Shown here in pieces: positions 9,334 to 18,216 of a stretch of 64,000 nt of DNA; within the stretch, counting starts at the first letter, position 1; each line of letters begins with the position of its first letter. Source of the DNA: an uncultured Caulobacter sp. (lineage in GTDB: Bacteria > Pseudomonadota > Alphaproteobacteria > Caulobacterales > Caulobacteraceae); assembly GCA_937925635.1 (NCBI GenBank), contig CALALX010000027.1, positions 62,001 through 126,000 on the forward strand, in the 5' to 3' direction. The position numbers were made by a program, and so were the translations under genes. The notes under the pieces are model-generated. The model was not told the DNA's origin. It did no database searches and saw nothing but the letters and a program-made list of their open reading frames with translations.

Positions 9334-9780
9334 TCAGGCGCGGCCGAGGTCGACGACGCCCAACAGCATGCTGAGGCGGCCATCGCCCCACATCGGCAGC
9401 ACCAGTCGATGATAGCCGCGGCCGTCCGCCAGCGCGCCCTCCATGACGGTCGGCGCCGAAGCTTCGATGGCGGCGCTGGCCTGCGAGGCGAGGAAGTCGA
9501 AGGGAGCCGCGGGCTTGAACTCGTCGAGGAACAGGCCGGTCACGGTCGTTCCGACGAGGGTCGTCAGATCCTCTCCCACCAGATCGAGACGGAAGCGGTC
9601 CGGATTGTTGAACACGCCGATCAGAAACAGCCGTCCGGCGAGATCGGGAAGGTCGGTGAGGTCCAGATCGTCCCAGAAGGGAATCTCCGCCGAACCGCGA
9701 AGCAGGCCTTCCCAGTAGGCCTTAACCCGGGCGAGGTCCGGAGAAAGATGCTTGGGCGGAGCGTAGGGTCGCGTCATCAA
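9334..9780 (-). CDS. PAS-domain protein (PAS_5-like), single domain
   Basis: A 148-residue soluble protein without any output domain. The segment YWEGLLRGSAEIPFWDDLDLTDLPDLAGRLFLIGV resembles the small alphaproteobacterial PAS_5 family (recognised by pattern, not by search): short proteins annotated as PAS-only and of unknown signalling role. Two adjacent methionines (9780 and 9777) could start it; TCAGGAGGCCAG just upstream supplies the ribosome-binding site. It is the first gene ahead of the P-type ATPase and is divergent from the PfkB-type kinase, with a FixK-like dyad between them, so it belongs to the low-oxygen group. A sensory partner role for the ATPase is only a guess. Confidence 0.7.
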   Translation of the reverse strand: MMTRPYAPPKHLSPDLARVKAYWEGLLRGSAEIPFWDDLDLTDLPDLAGRLFLIGVFNNPDRFRLDLVGEDLTTLVGTTVTGLFLDEFKPAAPFDFLASQASAAIEASAPTVMEGALADGRGYHRLVLPMWGDGRLSMLLGVVDLGRA

Positions 9781-9851
9781 CTGGCCTCCTGACCGGATCG
9801 TCTGACCTCAAGTCACATCCCCTCGCTAACACTAGGTCCCCGCTCGACGCT

Positions 9852-9865
9852 TTGACATCGCTCAA
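9852..9865. promoter_or_regulatory. FNR/FixK-type box in the PAS / pfkB divergent promoter
   Basis: TTGACATCGCTCAA has one mismatch to the dyad (CTCAA instead of GTCAA/ATCAA). Its centre is 78 bases from the PAS-protein start and 33 bases from the first ATG of the kinase, or 63 from the second ATG at 9922. The spacing favours the second start for the kinase if the site activates it. Confidence 0.65.
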
Positions 9866-9921
9866 GGCGTCCGGCCCGCCGTCGGCCGATCATGGCGCAT
9901 CCCAGCCGATGGTCGTCAGCC

Positions 9922-10860
9922 ATGCAGAATGTCGTCACCATCACGATCAACCCGGCGATCGACGTCTCGACGACGGTCGACCGCCTTGAGCCGGCGGCGA
10001 AGATGCGCTGTGGACCGGCCCGCCGCGACGCCGGCGGCGGCGGCGTGAACGTGGCCCGCGTCGTGAAGCGGCTCGGCGGCGACCCCTTGGCGATCTTCCC
10101 GGCCGGCGGCGCCTCCGGCAAGTTGCTGGTGCAGCTCCTCGAAGCGGAGGCCGTGCCCGTCCTGCCGGTGCCCATCGCCGGCGAGACCCGCGAGAACTTC
10201 ACGGTCTTCGAGCAATCCACCGGACGAGAGTACCGCTTCGTCCTAGAAGGTCCCGAACTGAGCTGGGCGGAGAGCAGCGCTTGCCTCGAGTCGGTGATCG
10301 AACCGGGGGACGGTCCGGCGATCATCGTCGCCAGCGGAAGCCTGCCGCCCGGCGCGCCCCCGGATTTTCACGCCCGACTGGCCAACAACGTCAAGATGGC
10401 GGGCGACCGGATGGTGCTGGACGCGTAAGGCCCGGCCCTGCGGGCGGCCTTCCGGGAGGGCGTCTACCTGATCAAACCGAACCTCCGCGAACTGGAGGAT
10501 CTCGTTGGCCGACGCCTCGGGGCCGATCGCGAGCGCCTCTCCGCGGCGCGGGAGATCATCGACCAGGGCGGCGCCGAGTTGGTCGCCCTCACCCTCGGCG
10601 AGGAGGGCGCCCTGCTGGTCGCCGCCGACCGCGCCTGGCGCGCGGACGCCCTGCCGATCCGCCCGGTCAGTTCCGTGGGAGCGGGAGACAGTTTCCTGGG
10701 CGGCATGGTCCGGGCCCTGGCCGAAGGTCGGTCGCTTGAGGACGCCTTCCGTCTGGCCATGGCCGCCGGCGCCGCCGCCCTGCTTTCGCCCGGCACGGGC
10801 CTGTGCGACGCCGCCCAGGTCGAACGCCTTCTGCCGACGGTCGAGATTCGTCCACTGTGA
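9922..10860 (+). pseudogene. PfkB-family sugar kinase (6-phosphofructokinase/1-phosphofructokinase-like) with an in-frame stop
   Basis: The frame encodes a full-length PfkB carbohydrate kinase but is interrupted by TAA at 10426-10428. The N-terminal part starts TITINPAIDVSTTVDRL, contains GGGGVNVARVVKRLGG, and ends MVLDA. After the stop the same frame resumes at once with GPALRAAF and continues through LIKPNLRELEDLVG and the catalytic anion-hole motif SSVGAGDSFLGGMV to the end. The stop sits exactly where the family motif DxSGxAL normally has serine, so it looks like a nonsense change rather than a frameshift. The product would phosphorylate a fructose phosphate in glycolysis. ATG 9922 is preferred to 9892 because of the spacing from the FixK-like box. 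A sequencing error or readthrough cannot be excluded. Confidence 0.8.
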
Positions 10861-10891
10861 CGAGGACGAGCGTGGCCATGGCTTCCGGGTC

Positions 10892-10905
10892 TTGATGGGT
10901 GTCAA
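10892..10905 (+). promoter_or_regulatory. FNR/FixK-type box upstream of the ABC exporter operon
   Basis: TTGATGGGTGTCAA is a perfect dyad. The centre lies 42.5 bases before the ATG at 10941. For a class II activator site (centred near -41.5) the transcript would begin at or next to the ATG. Confidence 0.72.
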
Positions 10906-10940
10906 TTCGCCGGAACGCCGGACGGGATAGCCACAAGGTG

Positions 10941-11660
10941 ATGCAGGACGCCAATCCGAGGAGCGTGTTCGAAGCCCGCGGCCTGACCAAGGTCTACCGG
11001 ACGGGCGACGTCGAGGTGCGGGCGCTGCGTGGCCTGGACCTGGATCTCTATGCCGGCGAGTTCGCCGTCTTCCTGGGCCCCTCCGGCAGCGGCAAGTCGA
11101 CGTTGTTCAACATCCTCGGCGGCCTGGACAGGGCGACCGGGGGCTCGGCGAAGTTCGAGGGGCAGGAGCTCACCACGCTCAGCGACCGGGAGCTCACGCG
11201 GTATCGCCGACGCAATGTCGGCTTCGTGTTCCAGTTCTACAACCTGGTGCCCAGTCTCACCGCGCGCGAGAATGTTGCGCTCGTCACCGAGATCGCCGAC
11301 CGACCGATGTCGCCCGACGAAGCGCTGGACATGGTCGGTCTCGGCGACCGAGCAGGGCATTTTCCGGCGCAACTCTCGGGCGGTGAACAACAGCGCGTGG
11401 CGATCGCGCGCGCCATCGCCAAGCGTCCCGAGGTGCTGCTCTGCGACGAGCCGACCGGCGCGCTGGACTCGGCGACCGGCGTGCGGGTGCTGGAGGCGCT
11501 GGCCTTCATCAACGAGACGCTGGGCGCCACGACCGCCGTCATCACCCACAATTCCTCGATCCGGGAGATGGCGCATCGCGTGCTGTATTTCGGCGACGGC
11601 CGGGTCAGCCGGGTCGAGACCAACACCGCTCGCAAGTCTCCGAAGGACCTCAGCTGGTGA
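10941..11660 (+). CDS. ABC exporter ATP-binding protein (MacB/LolD type)
   Basis: A 239-residue ATPase of the MacB/LolD/FtsE group. It begins FEARGLTKVYRTGDVEVRALRG, has the Walker A motif GPSGSGKST, the Q-loop FVFQFYNLVPSLTARENV, the signature LSGGEQQRVAIARA, and Walker B VLLCDEPTGALD followed by the H-loop VITHN. The start at 10941 is chosen because family members begin close to this position and AAGGTG precedes it; the frame extends upstream to 10899, which would overlap the FixK-type dyad. The permease gene overlaps its stop (GTGA), and a membrane-fusion gene follows, so the three form a tripartite exporter operon. The exported compound is unknown. Confidence 0.9.
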   Translation: MQDANPRSVFEARGLTKVYRTGDVEVRALRGLDLDLYAGEFAVFLGPSGSGKSTLFNILGGLDRATGGSAKFEGQELTTLSDRELTRYRRRNVGFVFQFYNLVPSLTARENVALVTEIADRPMSPDEALDMVGLGDRAGHFPAQLSGGEQQRVAIARAIAKRPEVLLCDEPTGALDSATGVRVLEALAFINETLGATTAVITHNSSIREMAHRVLYFGDGRVSRVETNTARKSPKDLSW

Positions 11661-14020
11661 GCGCCCTCGACCGCAAGCTGCTGCGCGACATTCGCCGGGT
11701 CTGGGCGCAGGCCCTGGCCATCGCGCTGGTCATGGCGGCCGGCGTGGCGACGCTGGTGCTGGGCGACGGCGCCTATCGCTCCATTCGCGAGACGCGGGGG
11801 GCCTACTACGACCGTGCCAGCTTCGCCGATGTCTTCGTCCAGGCGCGACGCGCGCCGGAAGGCCTCGCCCGAGAGGTGGACGCCCTGCCCGGCGTGGCGG
11901 TGGCCGAAACCCGGATCGTCCAGGCCGCCCTGCTCGACCTGCCCGGACTGATGGAGCCCGGCGCCGCCGCCCTGGTCTCGCTGCCCGAAAGCGGACAACC
12001 CAGGCTGAACCGATTGACGCTCCGCTCGGGACGACTGCCGGACCCCAGGGCCATCGACGAGGTCGTTGTCAACGAGGCCTTCGCGATCGCGCACGGCTTC
12101 CGCGGCGGCGACCGGTTCGACATCGTTATGAATGGCCGCAAGCGGAGCCTGCGGGTCGTCGGCGTCGCGCTGTCGCCCGAGTACGTCTATGCCATGGGCC
12201 CCGGCGACATCGTGCCCGACGACCGGCGCTTCGCCGTGATCTGGATGCCGCGCGAGGCGCTGGAGGCCGCCTTCGATCTGCGCGGCGCCTTCAACAGCGT
12301 CACACTGAAGCTGTGGCCCGGCGCGCGCGAGGCGGAAGCGATCCGGCGGTTGGACGACCTGCTGGCGCCCTATGGGGGATCGGGGGCCTATGGACGCAGG
12401 GACCAGGCCTCCAACAGCTACCTCGACAGTGAGTTGCAGCAGTTGGACGCCATGCGACGCGTCCTGCCGCCGATCTTCCTGCTGGTGTCGGCCTTCCTCA
12501 TAAACATGACTCTCACGCGGCTGCTGGCCCTCGAACGCGAGCAGATCGGCCTGTTCAAGGCCCTCGGCTACGACAACCTTCCGATCGCCTGGCACTATAT
12601 GAAACTGGCGTTGCTGATCACCGCGGTTGGCGTGGTCATGGGCCTGGCCGCCGGCCTGTGGCTGGGACGCGGGATGACCCGCCTGTACGGCGAGTTCTTC
12701 CATTTTCCCTTCCTTGTCTTCGTCGAGGACGCGCGGACCTACCTTCTTGCGGTCGTCACCGCCGGCGGGGCGGCGGTCCTGGGCGCGGCCCGGGCGGTCT
12801 GGGGCATCAGCCGCCTGGCCCCCGCGACGGCGATGGCGCCGGCGGCGCCGCCGCGCTTCTCGAAATCGCCCCTTGAGGCGCTGGTTCGGCCGTTGGCCGG
12901 CTCGCAGCTGACCATGATGGCCTTGCGCCGGCTGATCCGCTGGCCCGTTCGGTCGGGGCTGACGATGCTCGGGCTGGCCCTCTCGGCGGCCCTGCTCGTG
13001 GGATCATTGTTCACCGTGGACTCCCTGGAAGTGATGATCGACACGACCTTCAATCGCGCCGACCGACAGAACGCGACATTGGCCTTCGTCGAACCCAGGG
13101 CGCCGGCCGCCCTGGCCGACATCCGCCATCTGCCGGGCGTGCTGCGCGCCGAGCCCTACCGCGCCACGCCGGTGCGGTTGCGCAGCGGCCCGATCAGCCG
13201 CCGGACCGCCATCGTCGCCAAGGTCCCGGATGCGCGGCTCAGCCGGGCCCTGGACGCGAAGGCTCGCCCCGTCGAGATTCCCCCCAGCGGCATCGTGCTC
13301 AGCTCGAAGCTGGCCCACATCCTCGGTGTGGAGCCCGGAGACACGATCGACGTGGAGATTCTCGAAGGTCGGCGACGCTTGGCCCAGGTGCGCGTCAGCG
13401 CGGTGGTGGAAAGTTACTTCGGCATCGTCACCTTCATGCACCCCGCCGCGCTGGACCGGCTGATCGGCGAGGGTCCGCGCATCTCCGGCGCCTACGTCGA
13501 CCTCGACTCGGGGAGGGCCCGCGACTTCTTCGACGCGGTCAAGGCGAGCCCCGCGATCGGCGCGGTGCAGCTCCAGGATCGCGCGCTCCAGAAGTTCCGC
13601 GACACCATGGCCCGCAACATCGACGTCATGATGACCACCTATCTGGGCCTGGCGGTGACCGTGGCTTTCGGCGTGATCTACAACAGCGCCCGCATCCAGC
13701 TGTCGGAAAGCGCGCGCGAACTGGCCAGCCTGCGCGTGCTGGGCTTCACCAGCGGCGAGACCTCCGGCGTGCTGCTGACCGAGATCGGCCTTCTGGTCGT
13801 GCTGTCGATTCCGCTCGGTTGGGGGCTCGGCTACGGGCTGGCGGCGGCCATGGTCGAAGCCTTCGACAGCGAGCTCTTCCGCATTCCGCTCATCGTCGCG
13901 CCGACGACCTACGCCCGCGCCGCGCTGGTGGTGCTGGCCGCCGCGGCGGTCTCGATGATCATTGTGCGCAACCGCGTGGGACGGCTCGACCTCGTAGCCG
14001 TTCTCAAGACCAGGGATTGA
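11657..14020 (+). CDS. ABC transporter permease with two FtsX domains
   Basis: A 787-residue inner-membrane permease. After a first transmembrane helix (ALAIALVMAAGVATLVL) comes a periplasmic MacB-like domain, then a first FtsX core of three helices (about 270-385), a second helix near 430 with another periplasmic domain, and a C-terminal FtsX core (about 665-780). This duplicated layout is found in exporters that pull substrates from the membrane or periplasm rather than in importers. The GTG start overlaps the stop of the ATPase gene (GTGA), which indicates coupling. The HlyD-like gene follows after three bases. Substrate unknown. A FixK-type box ahead of the operon suggests expression when oxygen falls. 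Confidence 0.88.
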   Translation: MSALDRKLLRDIRRVWAQALAIALVMAAGVATLVLGDGAYRSIRETRGAYYDRASFADVFVQARRAPEGLAREVDALPGVAVAETRIVQAALLDLPGLMEPGAAALVSLPESGQPRLNRLTLRSGRLPDPRAIDEVVVNEAFAIAHGFRGGDRFDIVMNGRKRSLRVVGVALSPEYVYAMGPGDIVPDDRRFAVIWMPREALEAAFDLRGAFNSVTLKLWPGAREAEAIRRLDDLLAPYGGSGAYGRRDQASNSYLDSELQQLDAMRRVLPPIFLLVSAFLINMTLTRLLALEREQIGLFKALGYDNLPIAWHYMKLALLITAVGVVMGLAAGLWLGRGMTRLYGEFFHFPFLVFVEDARTYLLAVVTAGGAAVLGAARAVWGISRLAPATAMAPAAPPRFSKSPLEALVRPLAGSQLTMMALRRLIRWPVRSGLTMLGLALSAALLVGSLFTVDSLEVMIDTTFNRADRQNATLAFVEPRAPAALADIRHLPGVLRAEPYRATPVRLRSGPISRRTAIVAKVPDARLSRALDAKARPVEIPPSGIVLSSKLAHILGVEPGDTIDVEILEGRRRLAQVRVSAVVESYFGIVTFMHPAALDRLIGEGPRISGAYVDLDSGRARDFFDAVKASPAIGAVQLQDRALQKFRDTMARNIDVMMTTYLGLAVTVAFGVIYNSARIQLSESARELASLRVLGFTSGETSGVLLTEIGLLVVLSIPLGWGLGYGLAAAMVEAFDSELFRIPLIVAPTTYARAALVVLAAAAVSMIIVRNRVGRLDLVAVLKTRD

Positions 14021-14023
14021 CCG

Positions 14024-15214
14024 ATGAAGCGGATCTCGCCGCGCCTGTTGCTCGTGATCGCCCTGGCCGTCGCCGGCGTGGCGGCGCTTGTCTGGATGAT
14101 GATGCCCACGCCCGTGCCGGTGGACGCGGGGAAGGTCACCAGCGGACCACTGGAGGTCTGGCTGGAGGAACAGGGCCGGACCCGCGTGCGGGAGGTCTAC
14201 ATCGTCTCCTCGCCCCTGGCCGGCAAGACGGCTCGCGTCACCCTCGAAGCGGGCGACGCCGTCGCCGCGGGTCAGACGATCGCCGCCATCCGTCCTGTCG
14301 ATCCGCCGTTGATCGACGCGCGGACCCGGGCCGAACTGGAATCCGCCGTGGCCGCCGCCGACGCCGCCGTGCGGCTGGCTCAGGCCGACCTGACCCGAGC
14401 CCAGGCCCAGTCGGCCTTCGCCGCCTCCGAATGGACACGCGGACAGACGCTCGCCGAGCGGGGCGTCATCTCGGCCCAGACGCTGGATCAGAGGCGGTTG
14501 GCGCGCGATACGGCCGAAGCCGCCGCCGCGGCCGCCCGGGCGGCGGTCACGGTGCGCGGTCGGGAACGTGACAGCGCCCGCGGTCGACTGGCGGAGACAT
14601 TCGGCGCCGCCCGTCCCCCGACGCTGCTCCGGTCGCCGGTCGCCGGCCGCGTGCTTCGCGTGATCCGCGAGAGCGAACAGGTGGTGCAGGCCGGGGAACC
14701 GATCCTGCAGATCGGCGACCCGCGCGACATCGACGTCGTCGTCGAGCTGCTATCCACCGACGCAGTCGCCGTTCGCCCAGGCGCGGCCGCGCGGATCGAG
14801 GGCTGGGGCGGCCCGCCTCTCGCCGCCCGGGTCCGGCGGGTGGAGCCCTCGGGGTTCACCAAGATCTCCGCACTGGGCGTTGAGGAGCAACGCGTCCTCG
14901 TCTACCTCGACTTCGCCGATCCCGCCCAGGCGGCCGGCATGGGACACGACTACCGCGTGACCGCCCGGATCATCACCGCCTCGGCGCCGAGGACCCTGAG
15001 GGTCCCCGCCAGCGCGCTGTTCCGGCAGGGTCCCGACTGGGCGGTCTATCGCATCGCCGACGGTCGCGCCGAGCGGCGGACGGTCCGGGTCGGTCGCCGC
15101 AACGATGATTTCGCCGAGGTGCTCGGCGGTCTCTCGGAGGGCGACGCGGTCGTGACCTATCCGGGCGACCGGCTGGCGGACGGCGTTCGGGTGGCGCAGC
15201 GACAGGCCGAGTGA
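14024..15214 (+). CDS. HlyD/RND-type membrane-fusion (periplasmic adaptor) protein
   Basis: A 396-residue adaptor anchored by one N-terminal hydrophobic helix (LLLVIALAVAGVAALVWMMM). It continues with a lipoyl-like domain (TSGPLEVWLEEQGRTRVRE and GRVLRVIRESEQVVQAGEPILQIGD), an alanine-rich alpha-hairpin coiled coil at about 105-190, and beta-barrel regions. These adaptors bridge an inner-membrane transporter to an outer-membrane channel. It is the last gene of the ATPase-permease-adaptor operon, three bases after the permease stop. No outer-membrane channel gene is seen nearby, so a TolC-like protein encoded elsewhere would be needed. Confidence 0.87.
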   Translation: MKRISPRLLLVIALAVAGVAALVWMMMPTPVPVDAGKVTSGPLEVWLEEQGRTRVREVYIVSSPLAGKTARVTLEAGDAVAAGQTIAAIRPVDPPLIDARTRAELESAVAAADAAVRLAQADLTRAQAQSAFAASEWTRGQTLAERGVISAQTLDQRRLARDTAEAAAAAARAAVTVRGRERDSARGRLAETFGAARPPTLLRSPVAGRVLRVIRESEQVVQAGEPILQIGDPRDIDVVVELLSTDAVAVRPGAAARIEGWGGPPLAARVRRVEPSGFTKISALGVEEQRVLVYLDFADPAQAAGMGHDYRVTARIITASAPRTLRVPASALFRQGPDWAVYRIADGRAERRTVRVGRRNDDFAEVLGGLSEGDAVVTYPGDRLADGVRVAQRQAE

Positions 15215-15236
15215 CCAATGCCGGGCGAGCGCGCCG

Positions 15237-15740
15237 TCAGCCCGGGCCGCCGGCCGGACAGCGCGCGCCGGCCAATAGCCCCTTGAGGTAGCCGCGCCTC
15301 ACCATCCCCGCGAGGATCGCGGCGGCCCGCTCGCGGTCCCGGCGTTCCGCGCCGCTGACGCGCCGGACCACGCCCCGGAAGGGAAGACTCACCGCGCCGC
15401 GCAGCGCGCCGAGCACGATGTCTCCGGCGAGGTTGTCGTCGCCCGATTTCGGCGCATCCACATCCTGGCCCAGGAGGATGTCCAGAGCGGCGACCTCCTC
15501 GGCCAGCGCGGCGCAGTCGGCCGAATCCGCCACGGCATAGGGGGCGGCGGCCGCGTTGACGAGGACATCGGGGGTCGCCGGTCGCACCATGCCGAGATCT
15601 CGGAGCGGCTGGCCCACCGCCTCCCCCATGCCGCTGGAGGTCTTCGGCGCGGACTGATCGCCCGTGGACGCGCAGGCCGCGAGGCCAAGCACCAGTACGC
15701 CGGCGAGATTCGCCGACAGGACACGCCCGCACGGTGTCAT
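15237..15740 (-). CDS. Putative lipoprotein of unknown function
   Basis: A 167-residue protein with a lipoprotein signal: hydrophobic stretch LAGVLVLGLAACASTG with the lipobox LAAC, so the mature protein should be lipid-anchored at the cysteine. No known domain was recognised. Residues about 115-150 are basic and helical (RRVSGAERRDRERAAAILAG). The start overlaps the stop of the upstream PRPP-synthetase paralogue by four bases, making it the third gene of the AMP-phosphorylase operon. Its conservation with that operon would be worth checking, since an envelope lipoprotein is an odd partner for nucleotide enzymes. Confidence 0.65.
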   Translation of the reverse strand: MTPCGRVLSANLAGVLVLGLAACASTGDQSAPKTSSGMGEAVGQPLRDLGMVRPATPDVLVNAAAAPYAVADSADCAALAEEVAALDILLGQDVDAPKSGDDNLAGDIVLGALRGAVSLPFRGVVRRVSGAERRDRERAAAILAGMVRRGYLKGLLAGARCPAGGPG

Positions 15741-16621
15741 GCGCGCACCTCATCTCTCAGGGCCTCGGCCAGTCTTCCGGCCAGGGGCAGACCGTTGGTC
15801 GCGTGGGCGATTGAATCGCTTGAGACAATTCGGCGCGCGCCGGCCCGTCGCAGGCGCTGCTCGACATCCTCGCCGAAGAGAGCGTGCGCCACGGCCACAT
15901 CCACGGACGACGCCCCTGCCGCGCGCAACTGGACGATCGCCCGCTCCAGCGTGCCGCCGGTCGAACAGACGTCGTCGATCAGCAGCACGGCGCGGCCGTT
16001 GATGCCGACCGCGGCGTCCAGCGAGAGCCGGACGTCCCGGTCTCCCAGGCGCGTCTTGGCGAAGGTGGTCCAGTCCGTCCCAAGCCGGGCGGCGGCGGCC
16101 TCCACCCAAGGGCGCGACTCCGCGTCCGGCCCGACGATCAGCGGACGCTCCTCGCCGGCGACCACGGCCGCCAGGTCCGCGGTGATCAAAAGGTTGTCGG
16201 CGGACGATCCCAGGACGGCGCCGAGATCCGAGGTTCGATGGAGATGAGCCTGAACGGTCACCACCCGATCGAAGGCCGCCCCGAGCATGGGTCCGATCAC
16301 ATCTCGGCTGAGCGGCTGGCCCGGCGCGAAGATGGCGTCCTGACGCAGATAGCAGAGATATGGCGCGACGAGCACGAGACGCTCGACCCCGGCCCGCCGG
16401 TAGGCGTCAGCGGCGAGCAGCAGCGGAACGAGCCGCTCATCGGGATGATGCAGGGAGCGGTAGAGGATCACCGTGCGCGCACCGACCGGCACCGTCGGCA
16501 GGCTCTCGCCGTCCGGAAACCGGTGCAGGCGGATGACGCCCGCCGGAACGCACAGCGCGGCGGCCAGGCGCCCTGTCGAGCCGGCGTCGTCGGCAAAGCC
16601 GTGCGCCTCGACCTCACTCAT
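15737..16621 (-). CDS. Ribose-phosphate pyrophosphokinase (PRPP synthetase) paralogue
   Basis: A 294-residue enzyme of the PRPP synthetase family, slightly shorter than the usual 310-320. Seen motifs are HRFPDGES, the PYLCYLRQDAIF motif, HLHRTSDLG in the region that in PRPP synthetases provides ATP and metal contacts, the flexible-loop element FAKTRLGDRDV, and the PRPP-binding loop VLLIDDVCSTGGTL. Canonical enzymes make PRPP from ribose 5-phosphate and ATP. The canonical essential prs gene is probably elsewhere; this copy looks archaeal-like in its loop and is embedded in an operon with an AMP-phosphorylase-like gene (four-base overlap). A salvage link between nucleotide phosphorolysis products and PRPP is inferred. 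Confidence 0.8.
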   Translation of the reverse strand: MSEVEAHGFADDAGSTGRLAAALCVPAGVIRLHRFPDGESLPTVPVGARTVILYRSLHHPDERLVPLLLAADAYRRAGVERLVLVAPYLCYLRQDAIFAPGQPLSRDVIGPMLGAAFDRVVTVQAHLHRTSDLGAVLGSSADNLLITADLAAVVAGEERPLIVGPDAESRPWVEAAAARLGTDWTTFAKTRLGDRDVRLSLDAAVGINGRAVLLIDDVCSTGGTLERAIVQLRAAGASSVDVAVAHALFGEDVEQRLRRAGARRIVSSDSIAHATNGLPLAGRLAEALRDEVRA

Positions 16622-18165
16622 GTGCGCGCCATCCGGAAGCCGCTGTCGGCCTCGGCCGCTTCCACCGCGAACGCGAAATCCGAGGCGTCGGATCCGTGGA
16701 TCCGGAAGAGCGGATCCCCCGCCCTGACAGTGTCGCCGAGCCTTCGCAGCAGATCGACGCCGGCGCCCGCGTCTGTGGGGGCGCCGGCCAGCCTGGCGAC
16801 GTTGGCGATACGAAGGCAGTCGATCGCCTCGACGACCCCGGCCTTCGGGGCCAGGACCTCATGCACCATGCCGCCCAGCGACGCGGTCAGTGGCGTGGCG
16901 CCCTGGGCCGCGATGATGGCCTCCATCTGGGCCAGAGCGGCTCCGGACTCGAGAAGCTCGCGGGCGCGAGCCTCGGCCTTTCCGCCTGGAATGGTCGGAT
17001 CGGCGTCCAGCACGCGCGCGGCGAGGCCGACCGCCTTTTCGCGCAGGTCCGCGGGAGCGTCAGGGGCATTGGCCAACACCGCCATGATGTCCCGGGCCTC
17101 CAGCACCGGACCGACGCCTCGGCCGATCGGCTGGGAGCCATCGGTGAAAACGACCTCGATGTCGAGACCGAGGTTCGCGGCCACATACTCGAAGAGCTTC
17201 CGCAATCGCACCGCCGCGCGTCCGTCCCGCAGCTTCGCCGACGGCCCGACAGGCAGATCGAGGACCAGTCGCCCGACTCCCGCCGCGACCTTCTTCGAGA
17301 GGATGGAGGCGACCATCTGCTCGGGCGTGTCGATCGACAGCGGCCGCTCGACGGAGATCAACACATCGTCCGCGGGCGACAAGTTCACCCGCCCGCCCCA
17401 GACGATGCATCCGCCGCAGGTTTCGACCACCGCGCGCATCTCCTGTTCGGACAGGTCGACACGGGCAAGGACCTCCATCGTGTCGGCGGTGCCGGCCGGC
17501 GACGTGATGGCGCGGGACGAGGTCTTTGGCATCGTCAGGCCGTGGGCGGCGACGATGGGCGTCACGATCAGGGAGGTGCGGTTTCCGGGAATGCCGCCGA
17601 TGCAGTGCTTGTCCACGACCTGCCGGCCGTTCCAGTCGAGCCGCGATCCGGCGGCGATCATGCCCCGCGTCAGGCCAAGGGTCTCCTCGGGGGACATGAA
17701 GCGGGCGCAGGCGATCAGGAACGCGGTGACGTCCATGTCGCTCCAGCGATGATCGGCGAGGTCGCGGGCGACGGCGGCCAGGGTCTCGTCATCCAGCGTC
17801 AGACCGTCGACCTTGGCGCGAATGGCCGAGAGGCTTCGCGGCGGGCGGGCGGGCGCGACCTGGATCGGATCGCCGGCCTTGACCCCGAGCCGCCGGAAGA
17901 GCGGCTGCGGCAACCCGATTTCGTCTGGGTGCAGCAGGTCGTCGTCGCCGATCATCGTCGACGCCAGCAGCGTGCGTCCCGCCGCCCGCAGCTCGACCTT
18001 TCGCGAGCCGCGGAGACGCTCGGGCCGCAGCACGGTGCTGCAGCGGGCGAGGACGACGACATTCTCGCGGAAGCTGTCGAGACCGAGCGCACGAGCCTTC
18101 AGCACGCCGCTCACGCCGGACCCGCCGGGGGCCGCGCCCGTCTTCTTGCTGCTCAAGGCGCTCAT
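16618..18165 (-). CDS. AMP phosphorylase / thymidine phosphorylase family protein (archaeal type)
   Basis: A 515-residue member of the nucleoside/nucleotide phosphorylase family. It carries the extra N-terminal domain (about 15-90) seen in archaeal AMP phosphorylases, and the core motif KHCIGGIPGNRTSLIVTPI followed by MPKTSSRAITSPAGTADTMEVLA, with KTSSRAIT contacting phosphate in the family. Archaeal enzymes split AMP (or CMP, UMP) with phosphate into base and ribose 1,5-bisphosphate. Start 18165 has GGGAG at proper spacing, and the upstream extension of the frame would run through the FixK-type dyad at 18217. It is first in an operon with the PRPP-synthetase paralogue and a lipoprotein. The substrate (nucleotide or nucleoside) is unproven. 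Confidence 0.82.
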   Translation of the reverse strand: MSALSSKKTGAAPGGSGVSGVLKARALGLDSFRENVVVLARCSTVLRPERLRGSRKVELRAAGRTLLASTMIGDDDLLHPDEIGLPQPLFRRLGVKAGDPIQVAPARPPRSLSAIRAKVDGLTLDDETLAAVARDLADHRWSDMDVTAFLIACARFMSPEETLGLTRGMIAAGSRLDWNGRQVVDKHCIGGIPGNRTSLIVTPIVAAHGLTMPKTSSRAITSPAGTADTMEVLARVDLSEQEMRAVVETCGGCIVWGGRVNLSPADDVLISVERPLSIDTPEQMVASILSKKVAAGVGRLVLDLPVGPSAKLRDGRAAVRLRKLFEYVAANLGLDIEVVFTDGSQPIGRGVGPVLEARDIMAVLANAPDAPADLREKAVGLAARVLDADPTIPGGKAEARARELLESGAALAQMEAIIAAQGATPLTASLGGMVHEVLAPKAGVVEAIDCLRIANVARLAGAPTDAGAGVDLLRRLGDTVRAGDPLFRIHGSDASDFAFAVEAAEADSGFRMART

Positions 18166-18216
18166 ACCCGACTCCCAACCACGCAACGAAAATGACCTGG
18201 CCCCGCTTCCAGGGCC

